Of a stretch of 5,085 nucleotides of DNA, positions 4,887 to 5,085 are shown piece after piece; within the stretch, counting starts at the first letter, position 1; every line of letters starts with the position of its first letter. The stretch comes from Oscillospiraceae bacterium. Its GTDB lineage: Bacteria > Bacillota_A > Clostridia > Oscillospirales > CAG-272. The stretch is from positions 1 to 5,085 of the forward strand of contig SVRU01000109.1 in assembly GCA_015064665.1 (NCBI GenBank), read 5' to 3'. Under the pieces are notes generated by a model. That model did not search any database, was not told the origin of the DNA, and was given only the letters and a program-made list of their open reading frames with translations. A program made the translations under genes and the position numbers.

Positions 4887-5085
4887 GTATTGCTTTTGAT
4901 TAAAATGCAACTGCTCACCCAAGATGTAAAATTGCAATTTATCGGTGCGTCACGGCGGTGTCTGCGCAGAAGTTTTCGCCCGCCTTTTTCAAAAGGCGGC
5001 GCTGATCCAACGCGCGGAGCGTTGGTCGCCTCCGCAGAGGCGAAACAAACCACGGCGTTTTCTTTTGCCAAGCTTTTCTTTTGCG
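4887..5085. repeat. GC-rich, hairpin-dense intergenic region (probable dispersed repeat, runs off the window)
   Basis: No convincing gene is present; the open frame on the minus strand (4847-5071) starts beyond this stretch's hairpins and ends inside the ThuA terminator. The stretch contains AAATTGCAATTT (4929-4940) and TCTGCGCAGA (4961-4970), both perfect palindromes. Three hairpins follow in tandem: CGCCTTTT/AAAAGGCG (4981-4998), CCAACGC/GCGTTGG (5007-5025) and TCGCCTC/GAGGCGA (5026-5043). An 11-base direct repeat TTTTCTTTTGC occurs at 5058-5068 and 5074-5084. Such composition next to an AT-rich terminator suggests an inserted intergenic repeat or a structured leader of a gene beyond the right edge. 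Confidence 0.5.

Noticed and set aside
4847..5071. Open frame of 74 codons on the minus strand
   Set aside because: It crosses three tandem hairpins and ends inside the ThuA operon terminator. The translation is low-complexity Arg/Pro/Ala-type sequence typical of read-through of repeats.

Overview
The window looks like chromosomal DNA of a low-to-moderate GC, probably gut-dwelling clostridium (Oscillospiraceae/Lachnospiraceae-like). The evidence is strong GGAGG-type ribosome binding sites, AT-rich intergenic DNA, TATAAT-type promoters, and Firmicutes-style protein families: a carbohydrate-type solute-binding protein, a short XRE regulator with a helical tail, an AraC/cupin regulator, a Gfo/Idh/MocA oxidoreductase and a ThuA-like protein. 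No marker gene fixes the species.

Layout. (1) Positions 2-586 are the 3' end of a gene entering from the left, probably an extracellular solute-binding protein of a sugar ABC transporter. (2) Positions 587-1256 are a 670-base gene-free stretch. It holds a terminator-like hairpin (741-767), a bidirectional terminator (853-900), a long-armed palindrome (896-953) and a 274-278 bp element with near-perfect 22-bp terminal inverted repeats flanked by TA dinucleotides (960-1237). That element looks like a MITE and could also fold as a large structured RNA. (3) Positions 1257-1985 encode an XRE-family HTH regulator whose ribosome binding site begins only 8 bases after the element. (4) A 17-bp perfect hairpin (1991-2032) separates it from a convergent AraC-family regulator on the minus strand (2041-2910). 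(5) A short AT-rich divergent promoter region (2911-3025) carries extended -10 boxes on both strands. (6) A plus-strand operon follows: Gfo/Idh/MocA oxidoreductase (3026-4093) and ThuA-like protein (4119-4826), closed by a terminator at 4847-4886. (7) The last 200 bases are gene-free, more GC-rich, and packed with short hairpins and direct repeats, which resembles a dispersed intergenic repeat.

How it fits together. The AraC/cupin protein is the natural candidate regulator of the divergent oxidoreductase-thuA pair. By family precedent (thuA/thuB of rhizobia, where the Gfo/Idh/MocA partner makes 3-keto derivatives of disaccharides), this operon probably oxidises and processes a sugar, glycoside or polyol; the substrate cannot be read from the sequence. 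The solute-binding protein at the left edge belongs to a separate transcription unit, and its connection to the same pathway is only suggestive. The least explained part of the window is the block of nested palindromes from 853 to 1237.
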